Source of the DNA: Planctomycetota bacterium
GTDB lineage: Bacteria; Planctomycetota; B15-G4; JADJEK01
Direction of reading: 5' to 3'
DNA: 18,774 nucleotides
Assembly (NCBI GenBank): GCA_016795255.1
Contig: JAEUIB010000595.1
Coordinates: 1 to 18,774 of the forward strand
A model generated the notes under the pieces. That model had not been told where the DNA came from. It did no database searches and was given only the letters and a program-made list of their open reading frames with translations. A program made the position numbers and the translations under genes. Of this stretch, positions 7,279 to 14,206 are shown in pieces (within the stretch, counting starts at the first letter, position 1; the number at the start of each line of letters is the position of its first letter).

Positions 7279-8589
7279 TCAGGGGTTCGTGCCGTCGGTC
7301 TTCGCGTCGAAGACCTTCGCTGCCTCGCGCAGGAGCTTTCGGACTTTCGCTTCGAGGATCTGAACCCGCAGCGAGCCGAGCTGCCCCCGTTCGTGCAGCT
7401 CGTCGAACACCTCCTGCGCGGGGCGCTGGTGAGCCATAGCCAGCGACACCACGGTCTGCTCCAGCTCCTTGTCGGTGACGCCGATTTTCTCGGCCTCGGC
7501 GATCCGGTCGACCAGGAACGTCATCCGCAACGCGCGCATCTGCTCGGACTTGACGCGGTCACGCTGCGCCGCGGCGTCGGCCTTGGCGCGGGCCTCGTCG
7601 TGGCCCTGGTGCTGCATCTGATGTTCCAACTGATGGATCATCTCGTCCGTCGCGCGCTCCAGCAGGTTCTGCGGCAGATCGAACGGGGTCTTCGCGATCA
7701 GGGCGTCGAACAGGCGCTCTTCGACGTAGCGATTGCGCTGCGACTGGAGGTGCCGCTCGATCTCGGCGCGGACCTTCGTCTTCAGGTCCTCGACGTTCTC
7801 CGCGCCGACCTTCGTCGCGAACGCGTCGTCGAGTTCCGGGAGCTGGACGCGGCGGACTTCCTGGACGGTGCAGTGGAGCAGCGCCTTCGCGTTCGCGAAG
7901 CCGGGCGGATCGAAGTCCTCCGGCAGCGTCATGCCGATCGTGACCTTCGCGCCCTTGGTCTTGCCGAGGAACGACGTGATGTTGCCCTGCGCGTCGAGGC
8001 CCGCGATCTTCTCGCCGGCCGTGTCGACGATCTGCTTCTCGCGGGACAGAACGGTCGCGCCGTCGACTTCGAAGTCGATGTCGACGATCGCGTAGTCGCC
8101 CTTGCCGACGACGCCTTCGGTGATTTCCTCGGCCGTCGCGAAGCGCGAGCGCAGGTGGTTCAGCTCGCGCTCGAGGTCGGAGTCCTGCACGGCGACGACC
8201 GGCGCGCCGACTTCGAGTCCGCGCCATTCGGGCAATTCGAAATCCGGGCGCACTTCGATCGTGAACTCGAGCGTGATCGCCTTCGTCGCGTCGAGCTCGA
8301 TCTTGTCGGAGTCGACCTTCGGGGACTCGACCGGGCGCAGCTTGTGGTCGCGGATCGCCGACTTCCACGCCTCTTCGAGCAGGTGCTGCTTGACCTCGAG
8401 GCGCAGTTGTTCGCCGTACTTCTTCTCGAGGATCGGCCGCGGGACCTTGCCCGGCCGGAAGCCCTTCATCTGGACGTTCGCCGATGCGTTCCGCCAGGCG
8501 TCCGCGAGGCTCTCGCGAATGGTCTCAGGGGTGATCTCGATCTTGATGGTCCGTGAGCACGGGCCGTTGACGGTCACTTGGGCCGGCAT
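7279..8589 (-). CDS. tig: Trigger factor, ribosome-associated chaperone and prolyl isomerase
   Basis: Trigger factor binds at the ribosome exit tunnel and shelters nascent chains. The 436-residue product (family about 430) carries the ribosome-docking signature GFRPGKVP (residues 43-50), an FKBP-type domain (about 155-245, starting VGKGDYAIVDIDFEVDG), and a long helical chaperone domain rich in charged residues. The start at 8589 is preferred over an in-frame ATG at 8640 because AAGGA precedes it by about seven bases and MPAQVTV begins the domain directly. It heads tig-clpP-clpX, a widely conserved order linking folding and degradation. A TTGCGG/TAAACT pair upstream may be its promoter. Confidence 0.96.
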   Translation of the reverse strand: MPAQVTVNGPCSRTIKIEITPETIRESLADAWRNASANVQMKGFRPGKVPRPILEKKYGEQLRLEVKQHLLEEAWKSAIRDHKLRPVESPKVDSDKIELDATKAITLEFTIEVRPDFELPEWRGLEVGAPVVAVQDSDLERELNHLRSRFATAEEITEGVVGKGDYAIVDIDFEVDGATVLSREKQIVDTAGEKIAGLDAQGNITSFLGKTKGAKVTIGMTLPEDFDPPGFANAKALLHCTVQEVRRVQLPELDDAFATKVGAENVEDLKTKVRAEIERHLQSQRNRYVEERLFDALIAKTPFDLPQNLLERATDEMIHQLEHQMQHQGHDEARAKADAAAQRDRVKSEQMRALRMTFLVDRIAEAEKIGVTDKELEQTVVSLAMAHQRPAQEVFDELHERGQLGSLRVQILEAKVRKLLREAAKVFDAKTDGTNP

Positions 8590-8669
8590 GGTGGTTCCTT
8601 GGCGAACGGCGGCAGGCCGCGGGACGGGGCAACCGAGCACCGTTTCGCGGCCGCTGCGCAGAACCCGGG

Positions 8670-8698
8670 AGTTTATGGAGCGGGAAGCGCCGCCGCAA
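8670..8698 (-). promoter_or_regulatory. Candidate sigma-70-type promoter for tig-clpP-clpX
   Basis: Minus-strand TTGCGG (8698-8693) and TAAACT (8675-8670) are 17 bases apart. The -10 is about 80 bases upstream of the tig start, in an otherwise very GC-rich gap where an AT-rich hexamer is conspicuous. Confidence 0.4.
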
Positions 8699-8723
8699 CG
8701 ACGGGATCCTGTGTCGCTCCAAC

Positions 8724-8758
8724 GCGCTAGGAGGGGTGGCGCCTAGGTGGGAGGGGTG
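8724..8758. repeat. Short imperfect tandem duplication
   Basis: GCGCTAGGAGGGGTG (8724-8738) is followed at once by an expanded version, GCGCCTAGGTGGGAGGGGTG (8739-8758). It lies in the 262-base gap between tig and the membrane-protein gene; nothing else coding is seen in this gap. Confidence 0.45.
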
Positions 8759-8851
8759 ACGAGGGACGGGAGTGTCGGCAGGGGCGCGAGGGCACCAGGG
8801 TTCGCCCGAGGGACTCCGAGGGGAGACTCGGCCTCGTTCGCGGCTTCCGCC

Positions 8852-9484
8852 TCAGCGGTTCGCGATCAGCGTCCTGGCCACGTCGACGACCCACCACGCG
8901 CCGACCGCGCCGAAGATCAGCAGCGTCCAGAAGATCCCGAGCAGGAACAGGTTGTGGATCGGGAACGGGAACTTCACCGGTCCCTTCATGTGCGGGATGC
9001 CCTCGACGAAGCGATACGCGATGAACGTCGTCAGCGTCGTCAGGCCGATGATCCCGCGGAACACCATCGAGTTCGTCTCGTGGCTCGGCATCGCGCCGAC
9101 GCCGGCCAAGCGCAAGAGCTCGGCGACCACGTAGTACGCCAGCGTGCCGAGGATCGCCACGCGGAGCGGGACCGCGAACTTCTGCGCGTACGTCAGGAAC
9201 TTGGCCGCGCTGTCGCGCATGCCATCGACGTAGAAGTTGAACGAGCGCTCGACCCCCGACGACACGACGCGGTAGCGGCAGCCCGGCGCGACCTCCTGAC
9301 CGCTCCACAGGCAGCGGTAGTCGAGGTTCTTGACCATGTGCGGGATCGCGACGAAGCGGTGCAAGACCATCAGCGCCACCCCGGCCAGCACGGCGCCGAG
9401 GGCGTGGAACGGCTGCGCGAGCAGCAGCCACAACACCAGTGGGATGAACAGGAAGAGGACGAAGCCCTGAAGTCGGAGGACCAT
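8852..9484 (-). CDS. Unrecognised five-helix membrane protein with an internal duplication
   Basis: The 210-residue product has hydrophobic segments at about 7-24, 27-44, 104-126, 143-161 and 177-203. The motif RFVAIPHM (43-50) right after the second helix recurs as RFVEGIPHM (158-166) right after the fourth, so the protein looks like two repeats of 'two helices + RFV..IPHM' plus a final helix. The loop between the halves (about 51-103) contains CLWSGQE and PGCR, two cysteines that might be remains of a metal site. I do not recognise the family. An in-frame ATG at 9529 would add 15 residues; 9484 is chosen because the first helix begins directly after it, but neither start has a good ribosome site. 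It lies upstream of tig on the same strand, with a probable promoter in between. Confidence 0.7.
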   Translation of the reverse strand: MVLRLQGFVLFLFIPLVLWLLLAQPFHALGAVLAGVALMVLHRFVAIPHMVKNLDYRCLWSGQEVAPGCRYRVVSSGVERSFNFYVDGMRDSAAKFLTYAQKFAVPLRVAILGTLAYYVVAELLRLAGVGAMPSHETNSMVFRGIIGLTTLTTFIAYRFVEGIPHMKGPVKFPFPIHNLFLLGIFWTLLIFGAVGAWWVVDVARTLIANR

Positions 9485-9612
9485 CGACGCGTGCCAGTTT
9501 CCGGCCAAGGGTAGAAGGGCCGGAACCATACCCTGCAAACCCCGTCGAGGAAGGGGGGAGAATCGCGACGGATCGCCGCTGCGCTCCGCCGAGCACCTGA
9601 GGCGCGGACGGT

Positions 9613-9672
9613 CCGGGCCGCCACCCGGGCCTCGATCCGGGCCACCACCCGGGCCATCACCCGGGCCTCGAC
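9613..9672. repeat. 12-bp tandem repeat, five copies
   Basis: Five consecutive units start with an invariant CCGGGCC followed by five variable bases (GCCAC, TCGAT, ACCAC, ATCAC, TCGAC). A sixth, degenerate unit begins at 9673 (CCGCGCC). The invariant core overlaps the palindrome CCCGGG at most junctions. The repeat lies about 100 bases upstream of the lysS promoter region and about 130-190 bases upstream of the membrane-protein start. Confidence 0.85.
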
Positions 9673-9774
9673 CCGCGCCGGGGCCTGCGTCGCGCCGGTC
9701 GATCGCCGTTGTTCGAGGCCATGCCGCGCGCACGATCCTCGAGTTCCGTTCGTCGGCCCACTTCCGGCGCGCGC

Positions 9775-9783
9775 TGATAGGAT
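9775..9783 (+). promoter_or_regulatory. Candidate extended -10 element for lysS
   Basis: TGA followed by TAGGAT resembles an extended -10 box (TGn-TATAAT). It lies 34 bases before the lysS ATG, leaving a short leader with GGGAG at 9806-9810. No convincing -35 is visible. Confidence 0.4.
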
Positions 9784-9817
9784 CGCCCGCCCTTTTTGGC
9801 GAGATGGGAGCGACGGC

Positions 9818-11314
9818 ATGGCGGCGCATCTGCCCGAGGAACGACTTCGCAAGCTCGAGGCACTGCGTGCGGCAGGAGTCGACCCGTATCCGAAACGGTT
9901 CCCCGCCCGCGGCGAGACCCGGAACTGGATCGGTCCGCTGCGCGACGGCTACGTCGAGGGCGCCGAAGTCCCCGCGGTCGTCTGCGGCCGCGTCACCGCG
10001 TACCGCGACCACGGCAAGTCGATCTTCTTCGACGTCAAGGACGAGACCGGCAAGGTCCAGGTCTACGTCCAACAGGACAAGGTCGGCGAAGCCGTCTTCA
10101 CGCGCATCCGCAACACGTTCGACCTGAACGACCACGTCGGAGTGCGCGGCACGTTCGCGAAGACGCGGCGCGGCGAGCTCACGGTGTTCGCGACCGGCGT
10201 CGAGATGCTCGCGAAGTCGATGACTCCGCCGCCCGACAAGTGGCACGGTCTGCAAGACAAGGAACTGCGCTCGCGACGCCGGCACGTCGACCTCAACGCG
10301 AACGACGAGGTCATGGCGCAATTCCGCATGCGCTCGCGCATCGTCGCCGAGATGCGCAAGTTCCTCGACCAGCGCGGCTTCGTCGAAGTCGAGACGCCGG
10401 TGCTGCACCACATCGCCGGCGGCGCCGCCGCTCGGCCGTTCCTGACGCACCACAACGCGCTCGACCTCGACCTGTCGCTGCGCATCGCGCTCGAACTCCA
10501 CCTGAAGCGCCTGCTGGTCGGCGGCATGGAGAAGGTGTTCGAGATCGGCCGCGTGTTCCGCAACGAGGGCATCGACACGCGCCACAATCCCGAGTTCACG
10601 ATGATCGAGCTGTACTGGGCGTACGCCGATTACGAGGACGTGATGGATCTGTGGGAGCAGTTGCTCGTCCACCTCGCGATGACGGCGCGCGGCACGACGA
10701 AATTGACGTGGGGCGGCACCGCGATCGACCTGTCGGCGCCGTTCCGCCGCGTGCGCTACGAGGACTTGCTGAAGCAGCACGCCGGCGTCGACCTCGACGA
10801 CGAGCCCGCGGTGCGCGCGAAGTGCGCGGCGGTCGGCATCGACACCAAGGACAAGTCGCACCACAAGGCCGCGAACGACCTGTTCGAGATGTTCTGCGAA
10901 CGCACGCTGATCCAGCCGACGTTCGTCATCGACTATCCGCGCGGCATCACGACGCTGGCGAAGTGGAAGGACTTCGGCGGTGATCGCGCCGAGCGCTTCG
11001 AGCTGTTCGTCAACGGCCTCGAGATCGCGAACGCGTTCTCCGAGATGAACGACCCGATCGCGCAGCGTCAGATCCTCGAGAAGCAGGTGCTCGAGAAGGA
11101 TCCCGAGAACCCGGCCGCCGTCGACGAGGACTTCCTCGAAGCGCTCGAGTACGGCATGCCGCCGGCCGGCGGCGTCGGCATGGGTGTCGATCGCCTCGTC
11201 ATGATGTTGTCCGACTCCGACAGCATCCGGGACGTCGTGCTGTTCCCGCTGCTGCGTCCGCACGCCGGCGGCGCCGACGCGCCGCAAGACGGCGCGCCCG
11301 TCGAGAAGGTCTGA
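9818..11314 (+). CDS. lysS: Lysyl-tRNA synthetase, class II
   Basis: The enzyme charges tRNA-Lys with lysine in the cytoplasm. The 498-residue product has normal LysS length. An N-terminal helix (PEERLRKLEALRAAGVDPYP) leads to the OB-fold anticodon-binding domain (about 55-150, GRVTAYRDHGKSIFFDVKD). The class II catalytic core follows, with motif 2 (FEIGRVFRNEGIDTRHNPEF, about 241-260) and motif 3 (GMGVDRL, about 454-460). GGGAG lies 7 bases before the ATG. The gene ends 4 bases before the ABC permease start, so lysS, lolC and lolD probably form one transcript. The C-terminal tail past FPLLRP (about 15 residues) is unconserved in appearance. Confidence 0.96.
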   Translation: MAAHLPEERLRKLEALRAAGVDPYPKRFPARGETRNWIGPLRDGYVEGAEVPAVVCGRVTAYRDHGKSIFFDVKDETGKVQVYVQQDKVGEAVFTRIRNTFDLNDHVGVRGTFAKTRRGELTVFATGVEMLAKSMTPPPDKWHGLQDKELRSRRRHVDLNANDEVMAQFRMRSRIVAEMRKFLDQRGFVEVETPVLHHIAGGAAARPFLTHHNALDLDLSLRIALELHLKRLLVGGMEKVFEIGRVFRNEGIDTRHNPEFTMIELYWAYADYEDVMDLWEQLLVHLAMTARGTTKLTWGGTAIDLSAPFRRVRYEDLLKQHAGVDLDDEPAVRAKCAAVGIDTKDKSHHKAANDLFEMFCERTLIQPTFVIDYPRGITTLAKWKDFGGDRAERFELFVNGLEIANAFSEMNDPIAQRQILEKQVLEKDPENPAAVDEDFLEALEYGMPPAGGVGMGVDRLVMMLSDSDSIRDVVLFPLLRPHAGGADAPQDGAPVEKV

Positions 11315-11318
11315 TCCG

Positions 11319-12668
11319 ATGTACCGGCTCTTCCTCGCGCTGCGCTACCTGTGGGCGCGGCCGATCTCGTGGGTCTCGATGGTCGGCATCTGGCTGTCGG
11401 TGATGGCGTTCATCACGACCATCTCGATCATGTCGGGCTTCCTCAAGGAGACCCGGCGCATCATCCGCGGCACGACGGCGGACATCGTGCTGACGCCGCA
11501 CCACGACGGCGTCAGTCGCACAAAGCTGAGCCTGCCGCCGTTCCGCGAGATCGAGGGCGCGCTGAAGCAGGTGCCCGGCGTGAAGGGCGTCGTGCCGCGC
11601 CTCGTGCGGCCGGCGCTGATCCGCGTCGGCGACCACGTCGCGCCGCAGATCCTCGGCATGGGGCAGTTCGCCGAGAACCAATACGTCACGGTGATCGGGC
11701 TCGATCCGGCGCTCGAGCGCGGCGTCACCGACTTCGACGAGTACCTCGCGACGCAGGGCGAGTACGGCCAAGCGGTCGACAGCGTCACCGAGCCGTTCAA
11801 GCTGAACAAGGTCCCCGCGAAGTACATCAACGACGACTTGCCCGTCGCGCTGCCGGGCGAAGGCGCGATGCACTTCTTCGGGCTGAAGAAGGGCGACGTC
11901 GTCACGCTGGTGACGTTGCCCGACACGCTGGACCAAGACAGCGTCAAGCCGCTGACGCAGCGCTTCCTGATCGGTGGCTCGGTGCGCACCGGGCACTACC
12001 AGTTCGACATGCGTTCGCTGTACGTGCCGATCGACGCCGCGCGCAAGTTCGCCGAGACGACGAACGAAGCGACCGAGCTGTGCGTGACGAGCGCCGTCAG
12101 CGACGGCAACGGTCTCGACACGACGGCGAACGCCGTGCGCGCGAAGCTCGCCGACGTCGGTCTGTCCGTGTTCACCGAGACGTGGGTCGAACGCAACCGC
12201 AACCTGCTGTCGGCGGTCGAGAACGAACGCTCGATCCTCGGCTTCATCCTGTTCTTCTTCGTCGCGGTGATGAGCTTCAACGTGTTCGCGACGCTGACGA
12301 TCCTCGTGTCGGACAAGACCAAGGACATCGGCATCATCAACACGCTGGGCGCGACGCCGGGCGGCGTGCTCGGCATCTTCCTCGGCGGCGGCCTGCTGAT
12401 GAGCACCGTCGCGGCGGCGCTCGGCGCGGCCTCCGGCGTGCTGTTGTCGCTGAACATCAACCACGTCAACGACGGCATCGAGAAGGCGTTCGGCGTGCGG
12501 ATCTTCCGCGCCGACGTCTACACGTTCGATCGCATCCCGATCGAGCTGACGCCGCAGTTCGTCGCCGTCGCGTTCTTCGGCACGGTCGTGTTCGCCTTGT
12601 TGTGCGCGCTGTTGCCGGCGGCGCGTGCGGCTCGCATGGATCCGGTCCAGGCGCTGCGTCATGAGTGA
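11319..12668 (+). CDS. lolC: LolC/LolE-family ABC transporter permease (FtsX/MacB type)
   Basis: The 449-residue inner-membrane protein has the family architecture: TM1 at about 16-40, a large periplasmic domain (about 41-300), then three TM helices at about 307-330, 350-378 and 415-440, ending in the typical ALLPAARAARMDPVQALRHE. LolC/LolE permeases with LolD release lipoproteins to the periplasmic carrier for delivery to the outer membrane; related members export other substrates. Only one permease gene is present, so a homodimeric (LolF-like) arrangement is plausible. It overlaps lolD by 8 bases (12661-12668). The exact substrate is inferred from family only, and the symbol is approximate. 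Confidence 0.85.
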   Translation: MYRLFLALRYLWARPISWVSMVGIWLSVMAFITTISIMSGFLKETRRIIRGTTADIVLTPHHDGVSRTKLSLPPFREIEGALKQVPGVKGVVPRLVRPALIRVGDHVAPQILGMGQFAENQYVTVIGLDPALERGVTDFDEYLATQGEYGQAVDSVTEPFKLNKVPAKYINDDLPVALPGEGAMHFFGLKKGDVVTLVTLPDTLDQDSVKPLTQRFLIGGSVRTGHYQFDMRSLYVPIDAARKFAETTNEATELCVTSAVSDGNGLDTTANAVRAKLADVGLSVFTETWVERNRNLLSAVENERSILGFILFFFVAVMSFNVFATLTILVSDKTKDIGIINTLGATPGGVLGIFLGGGLLMSTVAAALGAASGVLLSLNINHVNDGIEKAFGVRIFRADVYTFDRIPIELTPQFVAVAFFGTVVFALLCALLPAARAARMDPVQALRHE

Positions 12669-13371
12669 GCCCGTCCTCGAGGCGAAGAGCCTGACGAAGA
12701 GCTACGTGATGGGCGGCCGCGCGCTGGACGTGCTGCGCGGCGTCGACCTGACGATCCACGCCGGCGAGTCGTTGGCGATCGTCGGTTCGTCGGGCGCCGG
12801 CAAGTCGACGCTGCTGCATCTGCTCGGCTTGCTCGATCGGCCGACGACCGGACAGGTGCTGTTCCGCGGTTCCGACGTCGGTTCGCTGTCGCGCACCGCG
12901 CGCTCGCGGTTGCGGCAGCGGCACATCGGCTTCGTGTTCCAGTTCTATCACCTGATCCCGGAGCTGAACGCGCTCGAGAACGTGCTGTTGCCGCTGATGA
13001 TGAAGCACTCGATCGCGTCGTGGTTCGGCGCGAAGTCGGCCGAGCGCGAGCGCGGCCGGGCGCTGCTGGCGCGGCTCGGGTTGTCGGAGCGCGCGGGGCA
13101 CCGGCCGTCGCAATTGTCCGGCGGCGAGCGTCAGCGCGTCGCGATCGGCCGCGCGCTGATCGGCGATCCCGACGTCGTGCTGTGCGACGAGCCGACCGGC
13201 AACCTCGACGAGGCGACGTCGCGCGAGATCTCGGACCTGCTGTTCGAGTTGAAGCAAGACAGCGGCAAGACGTTCGTGTTCGTCACGCACGACCTCGAAC
13301 TCGCGCAGCGCGCCGACCGCGTGGTCCGCCTGGTCCACGGCCGCGTCGAGCCGTTCGTCGCCGCGAGCTGA
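12661..13371 (+). CDS. lolD: LolD-type ABC transporter ATP-binding protein
   Basis: The 236-residue ATPase powers the adjacent permease. Walker A GSSGAGKST (42-50), Q-loop Gln94, signature LSGGE (152-156), Walker B VVLCDE (172-177) and switch His210 are all present and intact. The start at 12661 is chosen rather than the upstream in-frame codon at 12625, because MSEPVLEAKSLTKSY is the normal family N-terminus and the 8-base overlap with the permease is typical of coupled pairs. The sequence FYHLIPELNALENVLLP after the Q-loop is characteristic of the LolD/MacB subgroup. A strong stem-loop follows 21 bases after the stop. Confidence 0.93.
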   Translation: MSEPVLEAKSLTKSYVMGGRALDVLRGVDLTIHAGESLAIVGSSGAGKSTLLHLLGLLDRPTTGQVLFRGSDVGSLSRTARSRLRQRHIGFVFQFYHLIPELNALENVLLPLMMKHSIASWFGAKSAERERGRALLARLGLSERAGHRPSQLSGGERQRVAIGRALIGDPDVVLCDEPTGNLDEATSREISDLLFELKQDSGKTFVFVTHDLELAQRADRVVRLVHGRVEPFVAAS

Positions 13372-13392
13372 TCGCTCCAGCGCTGCACGGAA

Positions 13393-13428
13393 CGAGGGCG
13401 CGCGATGCTCTCGCATCACGCGCCCTCG
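13393..13428. terminator. Long stem-loop between convergent genes, probable bidirectional terminator
   Basis: CGAGGGCGCG (13393-13402) pairs with CGCGCCCTCG (13419-13428). After one C/A mismatch, GATGC (13404-13408) pairs with GCATC (13413-13417) around a 4-base TCTC loop, giving 15 pairs with a single mismatch. No T tract follows, so it is not a textbook intrinsic terminator, but its place between two converging genes fits termination or 3'-end protection for both. Confidence 0.65.
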
Positions 13429-13445
13429 CACACCTACGTGAATCC

Positions 13446-13503
13446 GGCGGCTGCGCCGCCTCGACCTCGGGTCGACCGGGGGGACAGGCCGGGGTCTGTC
13501 CCC
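13446..13503. repeat. Cluster of three palindromes, REP-like
   Basis: Three inverted repeats follow one another. GGCGGC/GCCGCC with a 3-base loop covers 13446-13460. TCGACC/GGTCGA with a 3-base loop covers 13461-13475. GGGGACAG/CTGTCCCC with an 8-base loop covers 13480-13503. The last has the look of extragenic palindromes often seen dispersed in bacterial genomes, but only one copy is in this window, so dispersal cannot be judged. Confidence 0.6.
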
Positions 13504-13513
13504 GATCGTTCCT

Positions 13514-14206
13514 TCAGAACCGGCGTTCGTCGCGCAGCGCGATCGGCGGTCCGAGGACCTCGAGCAGCACGATGGCCTTGCGCACCTGCGCGTCGTCGTG
13601 GAGATCGAGCCGTTTCGTCGCCGCCGAGCGGCCGGTGTTGCGACGCTTCACCTCGAGCTGCGGCGCGACGTCGCCGTGCGCGACGCGGGAGTCGAAAGCC
13701 TCCTCACCGGCGACGTCCGTGTTCGACAGATCGGCGAACACGCGATGCACGGCGTGCGGATTCGCCGCGCGCTCCGCAGCGTGAACCTCGGCTCGCTCGT
13801 GAGCCTGTTCCCGCGCCAGCTCGCGCTGCGCTTCCGCGCGCGTCGGCAGCGGGTCGTCGGCACGCTCGTCGACGTCCACGTCGACGTCGTCGTCGTTCTC
13901 CAATTCCGGCGTCGCGTTCCCGGTCAGCTCTTCGAAGTAGCGCCGCACGCGCTCCTCGAGGTCACGCGGGGACGCTTGACCGGAGGCATCGGCCGCGACG
14001 TCGGGCGCGGGGGCGCTCGACGTCGCGGTTCGCGGATCGTCGTTCTGCTGCGGCGATGGCTGTGGGCGTTCGGCCTGCTTGCGCTTGAACACCTGAGCGA
14101 TCGACGGCAGCACGAAGAACAACACGAACAGGATCGTCGTGAAGTGTTCGGCGAGCCACTGCAGGGGATTCGCCGCGACGATCGGGACGAACCAGGGCGC
14201 GTTCAC
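13514..14206 (-). CDS. Single-TM acidic protein downstream of floA, unknown function
   Basis: The 230-residue product starts with GTG at 14206, overlapping the floA stop (GTGA), so it is translationally coupled. An N-terminal hydrophobic segment (about 22-40) is followed by basic KRK, suggesting a membrane anchor with a cytoplasmic remainder. Then come a Pro/Ala/Gln-rich linker (about 45-80), a short helix RDLEERVRRYFEEL (81-94), an Asp-rich tract (DDDVDVDVDE, 105-114), a charged Ala/Glu/Arg helix (about 122-150), and a hydrophobic C-terminal motif RKAIVLLEVLGPPIALRD (209-226). I recall similar 'ILGPP.ALR' tails in other hypothetical proteins but cannot name a family. Position suggests an accessory to the NfeD/FloA membrane unit. 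Confidence 0.72.
   Translation of the reverse strand: MNAPWFVPIVAANPLQWLAEHFTTILFVLFFVLPSIAQVFKRKQAERPQPSPQQNDDPRTATSSAPAPDVAADASGQASPRDLEERVRRYFEELTGNATPELENDDDVDVDVDERADDPLPTRAEAQRELAREQAHERAEVHAAERAANPHAVHRVFADLSNTDVAGEEAFDSRVAHGDVAPQLEVKRRNTGRSAATKRLDLHDDAQVRKAIVLLEVLGPPIALRDERRF

Larger units (their letters stand above)
9485..9817. other. Divergent intergenic region between membrane gene and lysS
   Basis: These 333 bases separate divergently transcribed genes and should hold promoters for both. Visible contents are the 12-bp tandem repeat (9613-9672) and an extended -10-like element for lysS (9775-9783). No convincing gene was found on either strand. Long open frames crossing it are antisense extensions of lysS and carry no signals. 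Confidence 0.6.

Noticed and set aside
8590..8640. Upstream in-frame ATG adding 17 residues to trigger factor
   Set aside because: The ATG at 8589 has a good ribosome site and begins the domain directly; the extension is Pro/Arg-rich and overlaps the predicted leader.
8812..8840. Short inverted repeat after the membrane-protein stop as a terminator
   Set aside because: Only about five pairs (CCGAG/CTCGG) and no T tract; not distinguishable from chance at this GC content.
9613..9672. Translation of the 12-bp repeat as a tetrapeptide repeat (for example ARVx or GPGG)
   Set aside because: No frame across the repeat has a plausible start, ribosome site or domain; it is best treated as non-coding DNA.
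9485..11287. 811-residue open frame on the minus strand, continuous with the membrane protein and antisense to lysS
   Set aside because: Only its last 210 residues look like protein. The rest is Arg/Glu/His-rich antisense of a confident lysS, a common artefact of GC-rich third positions.
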